NCBI GenBank assembly: GCA_019637995.1
Contig: JAHBUQ010000002.1
Span: 573,428 to 637,427, forward strand
Origin: Ignavibacteriota bacterium
Lineage (GTDB): Bacteria > Bacteroidota > Ignavibacteria > Kapaibacteriales > UBA2268
Direction of reading: 5' to 3'
DNA length: 64,000 bases
The notes under the pieces are model-generated. The model saw only the letters and a list, made by a program, of their open reading frames with translations. It ran no database searches and had not been told where the DNA came from. This document shows positions 42,011 through 51,223 of this stretch, piece by piece. Position numbers and translations under genes: made by a program. The stretch's first letter is position 1; each line of letters opens with the position of its first letter.

Positions 42011-43780
42011 ATGCAAAAGAATAAATTTTTAATTATAATATTTCTAATATTTCTTACTTCATTAAAATCACTTTTTTCAGCGAACGATGAAGATATTCTG
42101 ATGGCAATGCGGGATGAAATTAAACGCTCAATGAAAAGCCTCCAACTCGAATCGCTCAAGAAGCCTTACTTTATTGAGTATAAATTGCGCCTTCGTGAAG
42201 CCGGCAAAGTCGTTGCTTCGCTTGGGAAAGTCCTGGAATCTGATAATACAAAATTTGCACAACTTACAGTTGATCTGCGAATTGGTGATTATAATTTCGA
42301 TAATACCAACTTCTTTGATGTTGGATTGAGTTTCTTTGGCAGTTCGGATGATGAAGAGTCGTTCAAAAACCGAAGAGTTCAATATGAGCAGGATTACAAC
42401 ACGCTCCGGAGAGAACTTTGGCTTGCGACTGATGCCGCATACAAACAAGCGTCAGAAATTTACACAAAGAAGGAATCTACTCTCAAAGGCAGAATGAGAC
42501 GAGATACAACACCCGATTTTATTCAGGTAACGCCACAAAAAAATTATCAAAAGAAGGAATATCCAAATTTTGACTTTAAATATTTTGAAAATGTTGCTAA
42601 GGAATTATCCGGTGTTTTCCTAAAATATCCGTCAATTCACCGCTCTCAGGTAGGATTTGAGTTTATTCCCGAAACTGTATATTATGTCAATAGCGAAGGA
42701 ATGGAATATATCAAAACCGAGTATCAAACAGGACTTGAAGTAGCAGCTTTCGCTCAGGCAAATGACGGTATGCCGCTTTCAGATTATTACACTGCTTTTT
42801 CGCTTGCGCCGCAGGACTTGCCTAATGCCGACTCGCTCAAACGTGGTACAGAAATAATGGCAGCCACATTCTCAAAAATTTTGGATGCACCATTTCTTGA
42901 AGAGCCGTATTCCGGACCTGTAATATTTGAAGGTGCTGCCGCTGCAGAAGTCTGGGCACAGGTATTTATGCCTAATCTTGTGGCTCAACGCTCTCAGCTC
43001 AGCGAAGGTGGCATTCAGCAGCCTAACAGATTTCAGGCATTTCAAACAAAAATTGGCGGAAGAGTTCTACCCGAATTTATGTCCGTTGAAGCCAAACCAA
43101 ATATTGAAAAACATGCTTCTACTAAATTAATCGGTACATATGACCTTGATGAATCAGGTATAAAACCACAGGATGTTAAACTTGTTGAAAATGGTTACCT
43201 CAGAAATTTACTTTCTGAAAGAGTACCCACAAGACGTGTTAAATCATCTAATGGTCACAGAAGAGGAGGCGGTGCTATGCTTAGCAATATGATAGTAACG
43301 ACTGACAAAACAAATACTGCCGAATTAAAAGACTTAAAAAACCGTATGATGATGCTTTGCAAAGACAGAGAATTGCCTTTTGGTGTTATAGTAAGAAAGA
43401 CTTCCAACCAGAATATGATTTTCACTACACTATTCAAATTATCAATGGGTGGGCTTGGATTTGCCAGAGGTGACGGAGCGATGAATCTGCTTAACGCATA
43501 TAAAGTTTATCCCGATGGAAGTGAAGAACTTATTCGCGGAGCTGAAGTTGCAGGAATTTCACCACAGACTTTTAAGGATATAATAATGGCAAGCAACAGA
43601 CAGTTTGTTTATAATTATCTATCTCCTTCGGTAATTTCGCCTTTTATGACGGGCGGTGACCAGTATGTCGGAGCTAGTATTGTAACACCTGACCTTCTTT
43701 TCGAAGATATGGAAATCAAAACTCCCGATGAAGATTTCAGAAAACCACCGGTATTGAGCAATCCTATATCTGCGAAGTAA
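42011..43780 (+). CDS. Exported TldD/PmbA-family protein without the zinc motif
   Basis: 589 residues, signal peptide (FLIIIFLIFLTSLKSLFS). It is similar along its whole length to the upstream gene (MRDEIKRSMKSL, LRIGDYNFDNTNF, EEPYSGPVIFEG, LIGTYDLDESG, SSNGHRRGG), but where that protein has HEIFGHRVEGHR this one has EVWAQVFMPNLVAQR, so no zinc site. It is probably the structural partner of a heterodimer, like TldE. Co-transcribed with the preceding gene. Confidence 0.85.
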   Translation: MQKNKFLIIIFLIFLTSLKSLFSANDEDILMAMRDEIKRSMKSLQLESLKKPYFIEYKLRLREAGKVVASLGKVLESDNTKFAQLTVDLRIGDYNFDNTNFFDVGLSFFGSSDDEESFKNRRVQYEQDYNTLRRELWLATDAAYKQASEIYTKKESTLKGRMRRDTTPDFIQVTPQKNYQKKEYPNFDFKYFENVAKELSGVFLKYPSIHRSQVGFEFIPETVYYVNSEGMEYIKTEYQTGLEVAAFAQANDGMPLSDYYTAFSLAPQDLPNADSLKRGTEIMAATFSKILDAPFLEEPYSGPVIFEGAAAAEVWAQVFMPNLVAQRSQLSEGGIQQPNRFQAFQTKIGGRVLPEFMSVEAKPNIEKHASTKLIGTYDLDESGIKPQDVKLVENGYLRNLLSERVPTRRVKSSNGHRRGGGAMLSNMIVTTDKTNTAELKDLKNRMMMLCKDRELPFGVIVRKTSNQNMIFTTLFKLSMGGLGFARGDGAMNLLNAYKVYPDGSEELIRGAEVAGISPQTFKDIIMASNRQFVYNYLSPSVISPFMTGGDQYVGASIVTPDLLFEDMEIKTPDEDFRKPPVLSNPISAK

Positions 43781-43803
43781 TTTATTTGTTTACAAAATTT
43801 TTC

Positions 43804-43831
43804 AAAGGGCTGAAGTTAATTCAGCCTTTTG
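43804..43831 (+). terminator. Terminator after the TldD/PmbA pair
   Basis: AAAGGGCTGAA pairs with TTCAGCCTTTT through one bulged G and a 5-nt loop, followed by a short T-run. Confidence 0.7.
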
Positions 43832-43962
43832 CATATAATGATTTACTGAAATACAATACTTAGTATTGTGATAAGAGTTAATAAATAGAAATTATGTATT
43901 TTATAATTTTCTTAATTTTCGACTACTAAATAATAAACATCAGCATTTCAAATATAATTGAC

Positions 43963-44391
43963 TTAATGACTGTTTCTTTGCCTTAATTCCGTCTGCAAAT
44001 CCTTAAATTTTGCAAGATCGTGCGCTAAATCAATTAAATTCTTTACAGCTCCGCGTGTCAGAGCTAAATAAACATCTTCAAATCTTGATTTTAATTCAAA
44101 ATCAGCAAATTCTGAAATTTCTCTCAGGAATTCTGACATTTCATTGCACAGTCGCTCGGTTTCCTTTTGAAGAAGCTCGATACCCTCAGCGTTTGGATTT
44201 ACTTTTCTCATCTTAGAATATATATTCCACAGACTTTTTCCTGAGAAAACCAATCTGTTTAAAGTGTCAGCATTATCATAATTGGCACATATTTCCAATA
44301 TTGATTCGAAATCATTTTTCTTTCTTAAATTTCCATTTGTATATTGATTTAAATAATCAACTACTGCTTTTGTATCTTCTGAAATTATCAT
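43963..44391 (-). CDS. Conserved-looking hypothetical protein
   Basis: 142 residues, mostly alpha-helical and charged, no signal peptide or membrane segment. I do not recognise a family. The C-terminal half (FADFELKSRFEDVYLALTRGAVKNLIDLAHDLAKFKDL) reads like a helical bundle. Codon use is like its neighbours. It is divergent from lpxC-fabZ with ~220 bp between starts. Confidence 0.65.
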   Translation of the reverse strand: MIISEDTKAVVDYLNQYTNGNLRKKNDFESILEICANYDNADTLNRLVFSGKSLWNIYSKMRKVNPNAEGIELLQKETERLCNEMSEFLREISEFADFELKSRFEDVYLALTRGAVKNLIDLAHDLAKFKDLQTELRQRNSH

Positions 44392-44612
44392 AAATAAATG
44401 AATTAATACTAAAAATTTAGAGACGCAAAAGTCGTTATTTATAATATAAATTTAAAATATAATAATAATTAATTTTTATACATAATTGCAATTTAAGGTG
44501 TTTGAAATTAATATAATTAGAAAAAAATGCAACTTTTTAACATAGATTTTCGTATTTTTGTATTTTGTAGAAGTATCATCTGAAATATCGAATATAAATT
44601 TAAATTAGATAT

Positions 44613-46007
44613 ATGGAAAAACAACGCACAATTGCACGAGCCGTATCATTTTCGGGTACAGGTTTACATACGGGCAACCCTTCAACTATAACATTCAATC
44701 CGGCTCCGGCTAATTATGGTTATGTTTTTATCAGAACAGACATTGAACCTAATTTTGAAGTACCAGCGTTAATAGAAAATGTTGTTGACCTCTCAAGAGG
44801 AACAACACTCGGTATAGGTGATATTCACGTTCATACTGTAGAGCATGTATTAGCTGCACTGGTCGGGCTTAAAATTGACAATTGCAGAATTGAGTTATCC
44901 GCAAATGAGCCTCCGGTAGTTGATGGAAGCTCAATGCCCTATGTAAATGCTTTGATTTCAGCGGGCGTACATGATCAGGATGCTGAAAGAGAGTATTTCA
45001 TTGTAGATGAAACTCTTCGATATACAAATGAAGATAAGCATGTTGATATTGTAGCACTCCCAAATCCTGAGTACAGAATTACAGTGATGATTGACTATTT
45101 CAATCCTGCCTTAGGAAGTCAACATACAGGAATGTTTGACCTTGAGAAAGAATTTGTTACAGAATTTGCTCCGGCAAGAACATTTTGCTTTTTGACTGAG
45201 GTTATGGAGCTTCATAAGCAAGGACTTATTAAGGGTGGTAGCCTTGATAGTGCAATTGTTATAAATGATGCACAAATTTCTGATGAGCAGCTCTTAGAAC
45301 TTAAGGAAGTCTTCAAACTTAATAAACCGCCAATAAGAGGTAATAACGGCATACTGAACGGCGAAGAACTCAGGTTTAAAAATGAACCTGCAAGGCACAA
45401 ACTGCTGGATATGATTGGTGATTTGGCTCTTGTCGGTGTTCCGATTAAAGCACAGATTTTAGCTGCCAGACCGGGACATGCAAGTAATATTGAATTTGGT
45501 AAAAAAATAAGAAAATTATATCTTGAGAAGAAAAAAATTCAAAGAGTATTGCCTTCCAAAAACCAAACTACCCTGATGGATATTCATCAGATACTTGATA
45601 TAATGCCTCACAGATACCCATTTTTGTTAATTGACAGAGTTACTTCATTCGATGAAGAAAATGAAATACTCATTGCCTATAAAAATGTTTCTATCAATGA
45701 GCCATATTTTAACGGTCATTTTCCCGGCAAACCAGTTATGCCCGGCGTTCTGATTCTTGAAGCTCTTGCTCAGACAGGTGGCTTACTGCTTTTCAAAAGA
45801 TTCCCTGAAGTTTATGGCAAACTTGCATTCTTTATGGGAATTAAAAATGCGAAGTTTCGCAAACCGGTATTTCCGGGTGACCAACTTATCATGGAAGTTA
45901 AGCTGGTTTCAAAAAGATTCAATACTTATTTATTTGACAGCAAGGCTTATGTTGATGGTTCTTTAGTTACTGAATCCGAATTTCAAGCCGCAATTGTGGA
46001 AAGATAA
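44613..46007 (+). CDS. lpxC-fabZ: Bifunctional LpxC deacetylase / FabZ dehydratase
   Basis: 464 residues. The N-terminal ~300 are LpxC: FSGTGLHTGNPSTITF, the zinc site HTVEHVLAALVGL, EPPVVDGSS, FAPARTFCFL and the basic RHKLLDMIGDLALVG. The C-terminal ~150 are FabZ: ILDIMPHRYPFLLIDRV and the catalytic region YFNGHFPGKPVMPGVLILEALAQ. The first commits UDP-acyl-GlcNAc to lipid A; the second dehydrates 3-hydroxyacyl-ACP. This fusion is characteristic of the Bacteroidota/Chlorobiota group. lpxA follows 1 bp after the stop. Confidence 0.96.
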   Translation: MEKQRTIARAVSFSGTGLHTGNPSTITFNPAPANYGYVFIRTDIEPNFEVPALIENVVDLSRGTTLGIGDIHVHTVEHVLAALVGLKIDNCRIELSANEPPVVDGSSMPYVNALISAGVHDQDAEREYFIVDETLRYTNEDKHVDIVALPNPEYRITVMIDYFNPALGSQHTGMFDLEKEFVTEFAPARTFCFLTEVMELHKQGLIKGGSLDSAIVINDAQISDEQLLELKEVFKLNKPPIRGNNGILNGEELRFKNEPARHKLLDMIGDLALVGVPIKAQILAARPGHASNIEFGKKIRKLYLEKKKIQRVLPSKNQTTLMDIHQILDIMPHRYPFLLIDRVTSFDEENEILIAYKNVSINEPYFNGHFPGKPVMPGVLILEALAQTGGLLLFKRFPEVYGKLAFFMGIKNAKFRKPVFPGDQLIMEVKLVSKRFNTYLFDSKAYVDGSLVTESEFQAAIVER

Positions 46008-46008
46008 T

Positions 46009-46785
46009 ATGCTAGGTTTAATTCATAGCACCGCTATTGTATCCGAGAAAGCTAAAATCGGAGCAAATGTAAAGATTGGTGCTTTTACAATTATTGAAGA
46101 TGATGTTGAAATTGGCGATAACTGCGAGATTCGCTCAAGTGTTATAATCGCTGATGGTGCCAGAATTGGCAATAACTGCAAAATATATGCCGGCGCTATT
46201 TTAAGTACAGAGCCTCAGGATCTGAAATTCGATGGTGAGCCTACTTATGTTCGAATTGGCGATAACACAGTAGTTCGTGAGTTTGCTACTATTAATCGTG
46301 GAACCAATGAGACCGGCGAAACTGTAATTGGCTCTAACTGCCTGATTATGGCTTACTGCCACGTAGCTCATGACTGCCATATAGGTAATAATGTCATTAT
46401 TTCAAATATTACTCAACTTGCAGGACACGTAAATATAGAAGATTGGGTAGTTTTAGGTGGTGCAGCCAAGATACATCAATTCTGCACAGTTGGTAAACAT
46501 TCTATGGTTGGTGCTGACTGCAAGGTTGTTAAAGATGTGCCTCCGTTTACTTTGGTTGACAGAAAACCAGCGCAGGTTGAGGGTGTTAATAAAGTAGGTT
46601 TGAGGCGACGTGGTTTTTCCAAAGAAACAATTCAGGAAATTGAACAATTCTATGATACAATACTTTTCTCGGGATTTAATAACCGCGACGGAATAGCTAA
46701 ATTTAATGAGCGTAAGCAAATCTGTGATGATGTAAAGTATTGCATAGATTTTATAGAAAATTCTGTCAGAGGAATTCACCGGTAA
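46009..46785 (+). CDS. lpxA: UDP-N-acetylglucosamine acyltransferase
   Basis: 258 residues from the ATG at 46009, preceded by GGAAAG; the stop of lpxC-fabZ is 1 nt upstream. A left-handed beta-helix of hexapeptide repeats (IGANVKIGAFTIIEDDVEIGDNCEI), the catalytic-His region YCHVAHDCHIGNNVI, and the LpxA C-terminal helices (VEGVNKVGLRRRGFSKETI). First step of lipid A synthesis; supports a Gram-negative envelope. Confidence 0.95.
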   Translation: MLGLIHSTAIVSEKAKIGANVKIGAFTIIEDDVEIGDNCEIRSSVIIADGARIGNNCKIYAGAILSTEPQDLKFDGEPTYVRIGDNTVVREFATINRGTNETGETVIGSNCLIMAYCHVAHDCHIGNNVIISNITQLAGHVNIEDWVVLGGAAKIHQFCTVGKHSMVGADCKVVKDVPPFTLVDRKPAQVEGVNKVGLRRRGFSKETIQEIEQFYDTILFSGFNNRDGIAKFNERKQICDDVKYCIDFIENSVRGIHR

Positions 46786-46807
46786 TCACCAACATTATTC
46801 CGAAATT

Positions 46808-47602
46808 ATGAAGTATTTAATTTTATTTATATCATTCGCCGTAATTGCTAATGCAAATGACGGTGTATTGATGTTCAAACCGTTTACCGCATCAGTATTC
46901 GAACCGAGAATTGGAAGTATAATAAATACTACTGATGAAAATCTGCGACTTGATATCGGCGCTTCATTCGATTTATACCGTTTTGAAATCAACTCAGATT
47001 TTAAGATGAGCATGGGTACTGATTTCTTTACATTCACCAGATTACGCTCAGAAGAAAATTTTAAATTTCCCGTCGAAACCTCTGACTATTTCTTCGGAAT
47101 TAATTCTGCTGCTGTGTTTAAAGCATTTAATCAGAATTTTACTTCCAGATTTCGCCTTGCACATATTTCTTCGCATTTAGTTGACGGTTATTCAAAGGAT
47201 GGGATATTTTTTAGTGAGCCATTTGTTTACAGCCGGGAATTTACAGATTTGTCAATCGCTTTGAATAAAAAATCAGGATTCATTGATTACAGAATTTATT
47301 CAGGTTTTATGTATATTTTTTCAACTACCCCTGATGATGTTAACAATATTACGTATTACATAGGTGCTGACTTTACCAAACTATTATCTAAAAATATTGC
47401 ACTGGTAGGTGGTCTTGACATACGAAATGGTGAAGTCTCCAGAACAAATATCGCAGGTCAGTTGGGTCTCAATTTCAAATTTTTTAAAGATTTTGGTATA
47501 TTTATCGGATATTATAAATATCACGGTAGCAGTATGCACGGAATGTTTTATAAAGATTTTGATAATTATGATGGAATTGGATTCCAAATTATATATTTTT
47601 GA
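46808..47602 (+). CDS. DUF1207-like outer-membrane protein
   Basis: 264 residues. Short signal peptide (KYLILFISFAVIANA), then LMFKPFTASVFEPRIGSI, the opening typical of DUF1207. A series of amphipathic strands ends in an aromatic residue (IGFQIIYF), as in a small beta-barrel. A central LAHISSHLVDGY is reminiscent of lipid A deacylase-like (PagL/LpxR) barrels. Given that lpxC-fabZ and lpxA lie just upstream, an envelope function is likely; an enzymatic role is not shown. Confidence 0.65.
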   Translation: MKYLILFISFAVIANANDGVLMFKPFTASVFEPRIGSIINTTDENLRLDIGASFDLYRFEINSDFKMSMGTDFFTFTRLRSEENFKFPVETSDYFFGINSAAVFKAFNQNFTSRFRLAHISSHLVDGYSKDGIFFSEPFVYSREFTDLSIALNKKSGFIDYRIYSGFMYIFSTTPDDVNNITYYIGADFTKLLSKNIALVGGLDIRNGEVSRTNIAGQLGLNFKFFKDFGIFIGYYKYHGSSMHGMFYKDFDNYDGIGFQIIYF

Positions 47603-47662
47603 TTGAAAAATCAAAATATTTCATTATTTTACTTTTTTTTGAATGCAAATTTTGGAGATATT

Positions 47663-48163
47663 ATGGCGATTAGTGTAAATAAGGTAATTTTAGTCGGCAA
47701 TCTGGGTAAAGACCCCGAATTGCGTTCAACACCTCAGGGCAAATCTGTATGTACATTTAGTATTGCAACTTCTGAAAGATACCTTGATAAAGCATCAAAC
47801 GAATGGAAAGATGCCACTGAATGGCACAATGTAGTTCTTTGGGAAAGACTTGCCGAATATTGGGCTCAACGGCTTAAAAAAGGAAGCAAAGCTTATATTG
47901 AAGGCTCGCTGAGACATAGAAGCTACGAAAAAGATGGCGTAACAAGATATACTACCGAAGTTCTTGGAAGAGAAGTTGTCAGTATGGAGAAAGTTGAAGG
48001 TGGCAGCTCTTACTCAGGAGGCAGCAGTAGTGGTGGTTATAGTGGAGGTTATGGTGGCTCAGCAAATGTAACAAGTTCATCTCCTGCTCCAACTAAATCT
48101 TACGACCCACCTTCGCCTGATTACGATTCTGAAGTATCAGATGATGATGAAGTGCCGTTTTAA
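47663..48163 (+). CDS. ssb: Single-stranded DNA-binding protein
   Basis: 166 residues from the ATG at 47663, with GGAG 6 nt upstream; an ATG at 47603 would add a non-conserved stub. OB fold (VNKVILVGNLGKDPELRST, WHNVVLWERLAEYWAQRLKKGSKAYIEGSL), a Gly/Ser-rich linker and the acidic protein-interaction tip DDDEVPF. Binds ssDNA in replication and repair. Confidence 0.96.
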   Translation: MAISVNKVILVGNLGKDPELRSTPQGKSVCTFSIATSERYLDKASNEWKDATEWHNVVLWERLAEYWAQRLKKGSKAYIEGSLRHRSYEKDGVTRYTTEVLGREVVSMEKVEGGSSYSGGSSSGGYSGGYGGSANVTSSSPAPTKSYDPPSPDYDSEVSDDDEVPF

Positions 48164-48188
48164 GAATTGATTAAGCCATTACTTCATT

Positions 48189-48217
48189 ACAGAGCGAGTT
48201 TTTTAAACTCGCTCTGT
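48189..48217. terminator. Terminator after ssb
   Basis: A perfect 13-bp stem ACAGAGCGAGTTT / AAACTCGCTCTGT with a TTT loop, between ssb (+) and the restriction gene (-). Confidence 0.85.
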
Positions 48218-48256
48218 AAGTATCGTAAAGTGATCAAATTGTCAATATATATATGG

Positions 48257-49036
48257 TTATCTTATAAATCTTGAAAAATAATCATCAATTTCATCTCGTA
48301 ACTCCAAGCCTATTCTTTCGAATATGTCGAGTAAATCTGTATATGCACCTTCACCACCGAGGAAATCCCAGAATTCAGCACCGACTTTCAATTCTTTATC
48401 CAAATCCAACATTCCTCTCATTGTCCATCGGTTATATGGTTGTGGCTCATAAGGGTTATAGGGAATCGCAATTAAAGTTTCAACTTTAGCTTCAGGATTA
48501 ATTGCAAGTGTAGAAGCTGCCCATTCCAACAATGTTCTTTTGAATTCTTTAAAACCCCCAGCATTAGGTTTAGCGGTTTTAATATCAATCAGATAAATTG
48601 TATTTTCATGATTAATCAATTTTAAATCAACTCTAGTCGGTTTAACTGTTCGCATTTCACCACTTTGACAAACTTCTCTTATTGCTTCAATTTCGTCAGC
48701 TTTATTTGGAGTTCTAACCGCGATTGAGAGACCATCCATTATATTTTGAATCACATGATGTGCTTCAGTAGAAATCTTTACGCCAGCAATTTGTTGTGAT
48801 GAAGCTTCGGCGAAACTTGTTGAAGCCAAAACCAATGCAACCGGTTCAAATATAGTAGTACCAAAATTTGTATTCAATGAATGAATAAAAGCATACAGAG
48901 CTAATCTGTCTTTTCCTAATAATCTGGTATGAAAAGGCATTACCGCAGGTTCTGGATTATATGTCTGAAACCTGCGTCTTAAACTGTTTTTAAGAACAGT
49001 TTCAATATTTTCTGTTTGTGTATTAGTAAGGGGCAT
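48257..49036 (-). CDS. TdeIII-like type II restriction endonuclease
   Basis: 259 residues. The organisation fits the TdeIII family: helical N terminus (RRRFQTYNPEPAVMPFHTRLLG), then a PD-(D/E)xK-type core with TRVDLKLINHENTIYLIDIKTAKP, whose Asp and Asp-Ile-Lys supply metal and catalysis, and a C-terminal helical part. TdeIII from Treponema denticola recognises GGNCC; whether this one does is inference. It lies 11 bp beyond a small unknown gene, with a DNA methyltransferase at the head of the run. Confidence 0.75.
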   Translation of the reverse strand: MPLTNTQTENIETVLKNSLRRRFQTYNPEPAVMPFHTRLLGKDRLALYAFIHSLNTNFGTTIFEPVALVLASTSFAEASSQQIAGVKISTEAHHVIQNIMDGLSIAVRTPNKADEIEAIREVCQSGEMRTVKPTRVDLKLINHENTIYLIDIKTAKPNAGGFKEFKRTLLEWAASTLAINPEAKVETLIAIPYNPYEPQPYNRWTMRGMLDLDKELKVGAEFWDFLGGEGAYTDLLDIFERIGLELRDEIDDYFSRFIR

Positions 49037-49047
49037 TTATTTCTTTT

Positions 49048-49428
49048 TTAGCTTTGAATAATTTCTTTAATTGTTTTTTGGAATTTTTCATCAAAATTAC
49101 CAAAGACCTTTTCGCCTTGTTGAATACTATCTACTGTTTTGTATAGAATTTTTTCTTTATCTTTCGTAAGATTTGCAGTAAGAATAGGATAGTCATTATT
49201 TAAAACATCAATTATGTAATTTACTGACTTTTGAAAAATTTCTTTGTCATTGATAACCCAAAATATATTTGAATAGATAGAATTAATCAACTTATCCTGT
49301 TCTAAAATTTCTTCATCTGAAAAATTTTCTGAATCTGGTTTTCTTTTGTTCGTATTTTGGAATTCAAAATCTACGTCAGAAAAATATTTTTCAATAAAAT
49401 CTTCGATTTTTTTATTAATTCTATCCAT
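49048..49428 (-). CDS. Small unknown protein inside the restriction-modification operon
   Basis: 126 residues, acidic, helical, no signal peptide. I do not recognise a family. It starts 3 bp after the methyltransferase stop and ends 11 bp before the endonuclease start, so it is translated with them. It could be a controller, an endonuclease subunit or a repair accessory such as is sometimes found in such operons, but it has no obvious helix-turn-helix of the C-protein type. Confidence 0.6.
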   Translation of the reverse strand: MDRINKKIEDFIEKYFSDVDFEFQNTNKRKPDSENFSDEEILEQDKLINSIYSNIFWVINDKEIFQKSVNYIIDVLNNDYPILTANLTKDKEKILYKTVDSIQQGEKVFGNFDEKFQKTIKEIIQS

Positions 49429-49431
49429 TTT

Positions 49432-51024
49432 TTACTTCCTTTTTAAGTGAAAAATTATTTCTGAATAAGCACCTTTATCTTTTTCGGTGCGGTTTAGTAC
49501 TGGTCTTTTAAACTGATTTACTATCTGCATACCTGCTTTTTCTGCGATTGTAGGGTACATATTATATTTGTCATTTGCAACAAGAAAAACATCAAAATCA
49601 TCAATCATATATTTTCTGCTGTTCAACAATACATCTGAAATACCATTTATATAAGATTCTTTTGCTTCTCTTCCCTGACCTTTGAACAAAGGACCGATTT
49701 CAAGATTATCATTTCGTTCAAATCCAAATAAATCATAAGCATAAGCATGCTGTTCGTGATAATCTATCAATCCAACATAAGGGGGACTTGAGAAAATACC
49801 TTTAATTTTTTGATTTTTTAATACTTTAGCAAAATCAGGCTTTTTAGTTTCAAGTATTTCAAAAATATTAACATTTCTACTGTCTCCAGTTATGCAATAT
49901 TGATAAGTATTTGTTCTTATCTTTTGAAACTGGTTAAGTCTATTGATTGTATCTTTACTGTAACTCTCCCACCATTTCAGTATTGAAAAAAGTGGTTTGC
50001 AAACTTTACCATGCTTGGCACAATAATAAGTAGTAACAACTGGTTCTTTTAAAGTAGCCAAATCTGCATGAGTTGTTGCTCTGCATGACCTAATTGTACG
50101 ACTTAATATTACACTCATTAAACTTTTTGTTCTTAAATTTTGAATCTCTTTAATTTGTGAGAACACAAAATCAATTTCATTCCTGACATGTCGGCTGAAC
50201 CATTTTTCTAAAAATGATGATGAACTGGATTGCAATAATTCAATTCCGAACTGCTTAACTAAATTCATATAAATTGGTAAAAATTCAATTTCTTTTTCTT
50301 TTCCAAATTTATCACCATCAATAATTTTTCTCTGAACATTATATTTATATTCAGGTATAGGAAAATATTTATTATTGAATTTAGCTAATTCAGATAAAAG
50401 TGTTTCTTCAAATTGTGTAGTATTGCTAAGTTTTAAAAATTCTTTTAGATTATTGGTTATTTTGTTAATTTCGGTTTGAAGATTTAAAATATCATACCGT
50501 TTTACTTTGCAATTTGAAATCAAAGCATTAAATGCAGAGACATCTACACCAATTGCGTGAATTCCAAGTTCATTTGCCTGTACCATTGTTGTTCCACTTC
50601 CGTTGAAAGGGTCTAATACTATATCATTTGGCTTAAAATAGACTTCCTTTTTAAATTTATCAGTATGACTATCTAAGAAATATTCAACTAACTGTGGTAT
50701 AAATTTACCCTTGTATGGATGCAGTCTGTGAACATGTTTTGTTGTTTCTGCCTCTTTATATCCATCAAATGATAAAGTCCAGTTGAGGTCTTCACCTAAT
50801 TGGCGTCTCCAGTTATCTTCCTTATTACCGTGAAGATTTTCGTAATATTCAATTAACTCTTTCAAATCAATAACAGTTGAACCGTTATCACCTATTTTTC
50901 TGATTTTTCCATATTGTATTAAATACGATATATTCGAGGTAGTAACATATTTTCCTAAGTAATCGGTTGCCCAATTACTTGCTTCCTTAATCGTTAGTAA
51001 TTTGTTAGATTCTTCAATTATCAT
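49432..51024 (-). CDS. Site-specific DNA methyltransferase (amino-methylating)
   Basis: 530 residues from the ATG at 51024 (a TTG at 51036 is an alternative). An N-terminal excisionase-like helix-turn-helix (LLTIKEASNWATDYLGKYVTTSNISYLIQYG ... IRKIG) precedes the methyltransferase. Motif X is HPYKGKFIPQLVEYFL, motif I (S-adenosylmethionine) is LDPFNGSGTTMVQANELG, and the catalytic motif IV is FSSPPYVGLIDYH. The SPPY form points to N4-cytosine or N6-adenine methylation; with a GGNCC-type partner, cytosine is more likely. It should protect the host from the nuclease encoded two genes downstream. Confidence 0.85.
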   Translation of the reverse strand: MIIEESNKLLTIKEASNWATDYLGKYVTTSNISYLIQYGKIRKIGDNGSTVIDLKELIEYYENLHGNKEDNWRRQLGEDLNWTLSFDGYKEAETTKHVHRLHPYKGKFIPQLVEYFLDSHTDKFKKEVYFKPNDIVLDPFNGSGTTMVQANELGIHAIGVDVSAFNALISNCKVKRYDILNLQTEINKITNNLKEFLKLSNTTQFEETLLSELAKFNNKYFPIPEYKYNVQRKIIDGDKFGKEKEIEFLPIYMNLVKQFGIELLQSSSSSFLEKWFSRHVRNEIDFVFSQIKEIQNLRTKSLMSVILSRTIRSCRATTHADLATLKEPVVTTYYCAKHGKVCKPLFSILKWWESYSKDTINRLNQFQKIRTNTYQYCITGDSRNVNIFEILETKKPDFAKVLKNQKIKGIFSSPPYVGLIDYHEQHAYAYDLFGFERNDNLEIGPLFKGQGREAKESYINGISDVLLNSRKYMIDDFDVFLVANDKYNMYPTIAEKAGMQIVNQFKRPVLNRTEKDKGAYSEIIFHLKRK

Positions 51025-51160
51025 TAGTATTACCAATTTAAAATAGTTAAAAAGTTTATATTAATATATTATTTTATTAAAAAATATTTATAACTTTTTT
51101 ATTGACATTTTGATATTATTTTCATAGTTTAAGAATCTCACTCTTCTCTTTATTAATTTT

Positions 51161-51190
51161 AAGGGCTGTCCGAAATGCCGGTCAGCCCTT
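51161..51190 (-). terminator. Hairpin between subtilisin and methyltransferase genes
   Basis: AAGGGCTG (51161-51168) pairs with CAGCCCTT (51183-51190), with a further inner CCG/CGG pairing. It lies 34 bp beyond the subtilisin stop on the minus strand; T-runs are weak. Confidence 0.6.
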
Positions 51191-51223
51191 ATTTAATTTA
51201 ATTAAATAAAAATGATAGTATAA

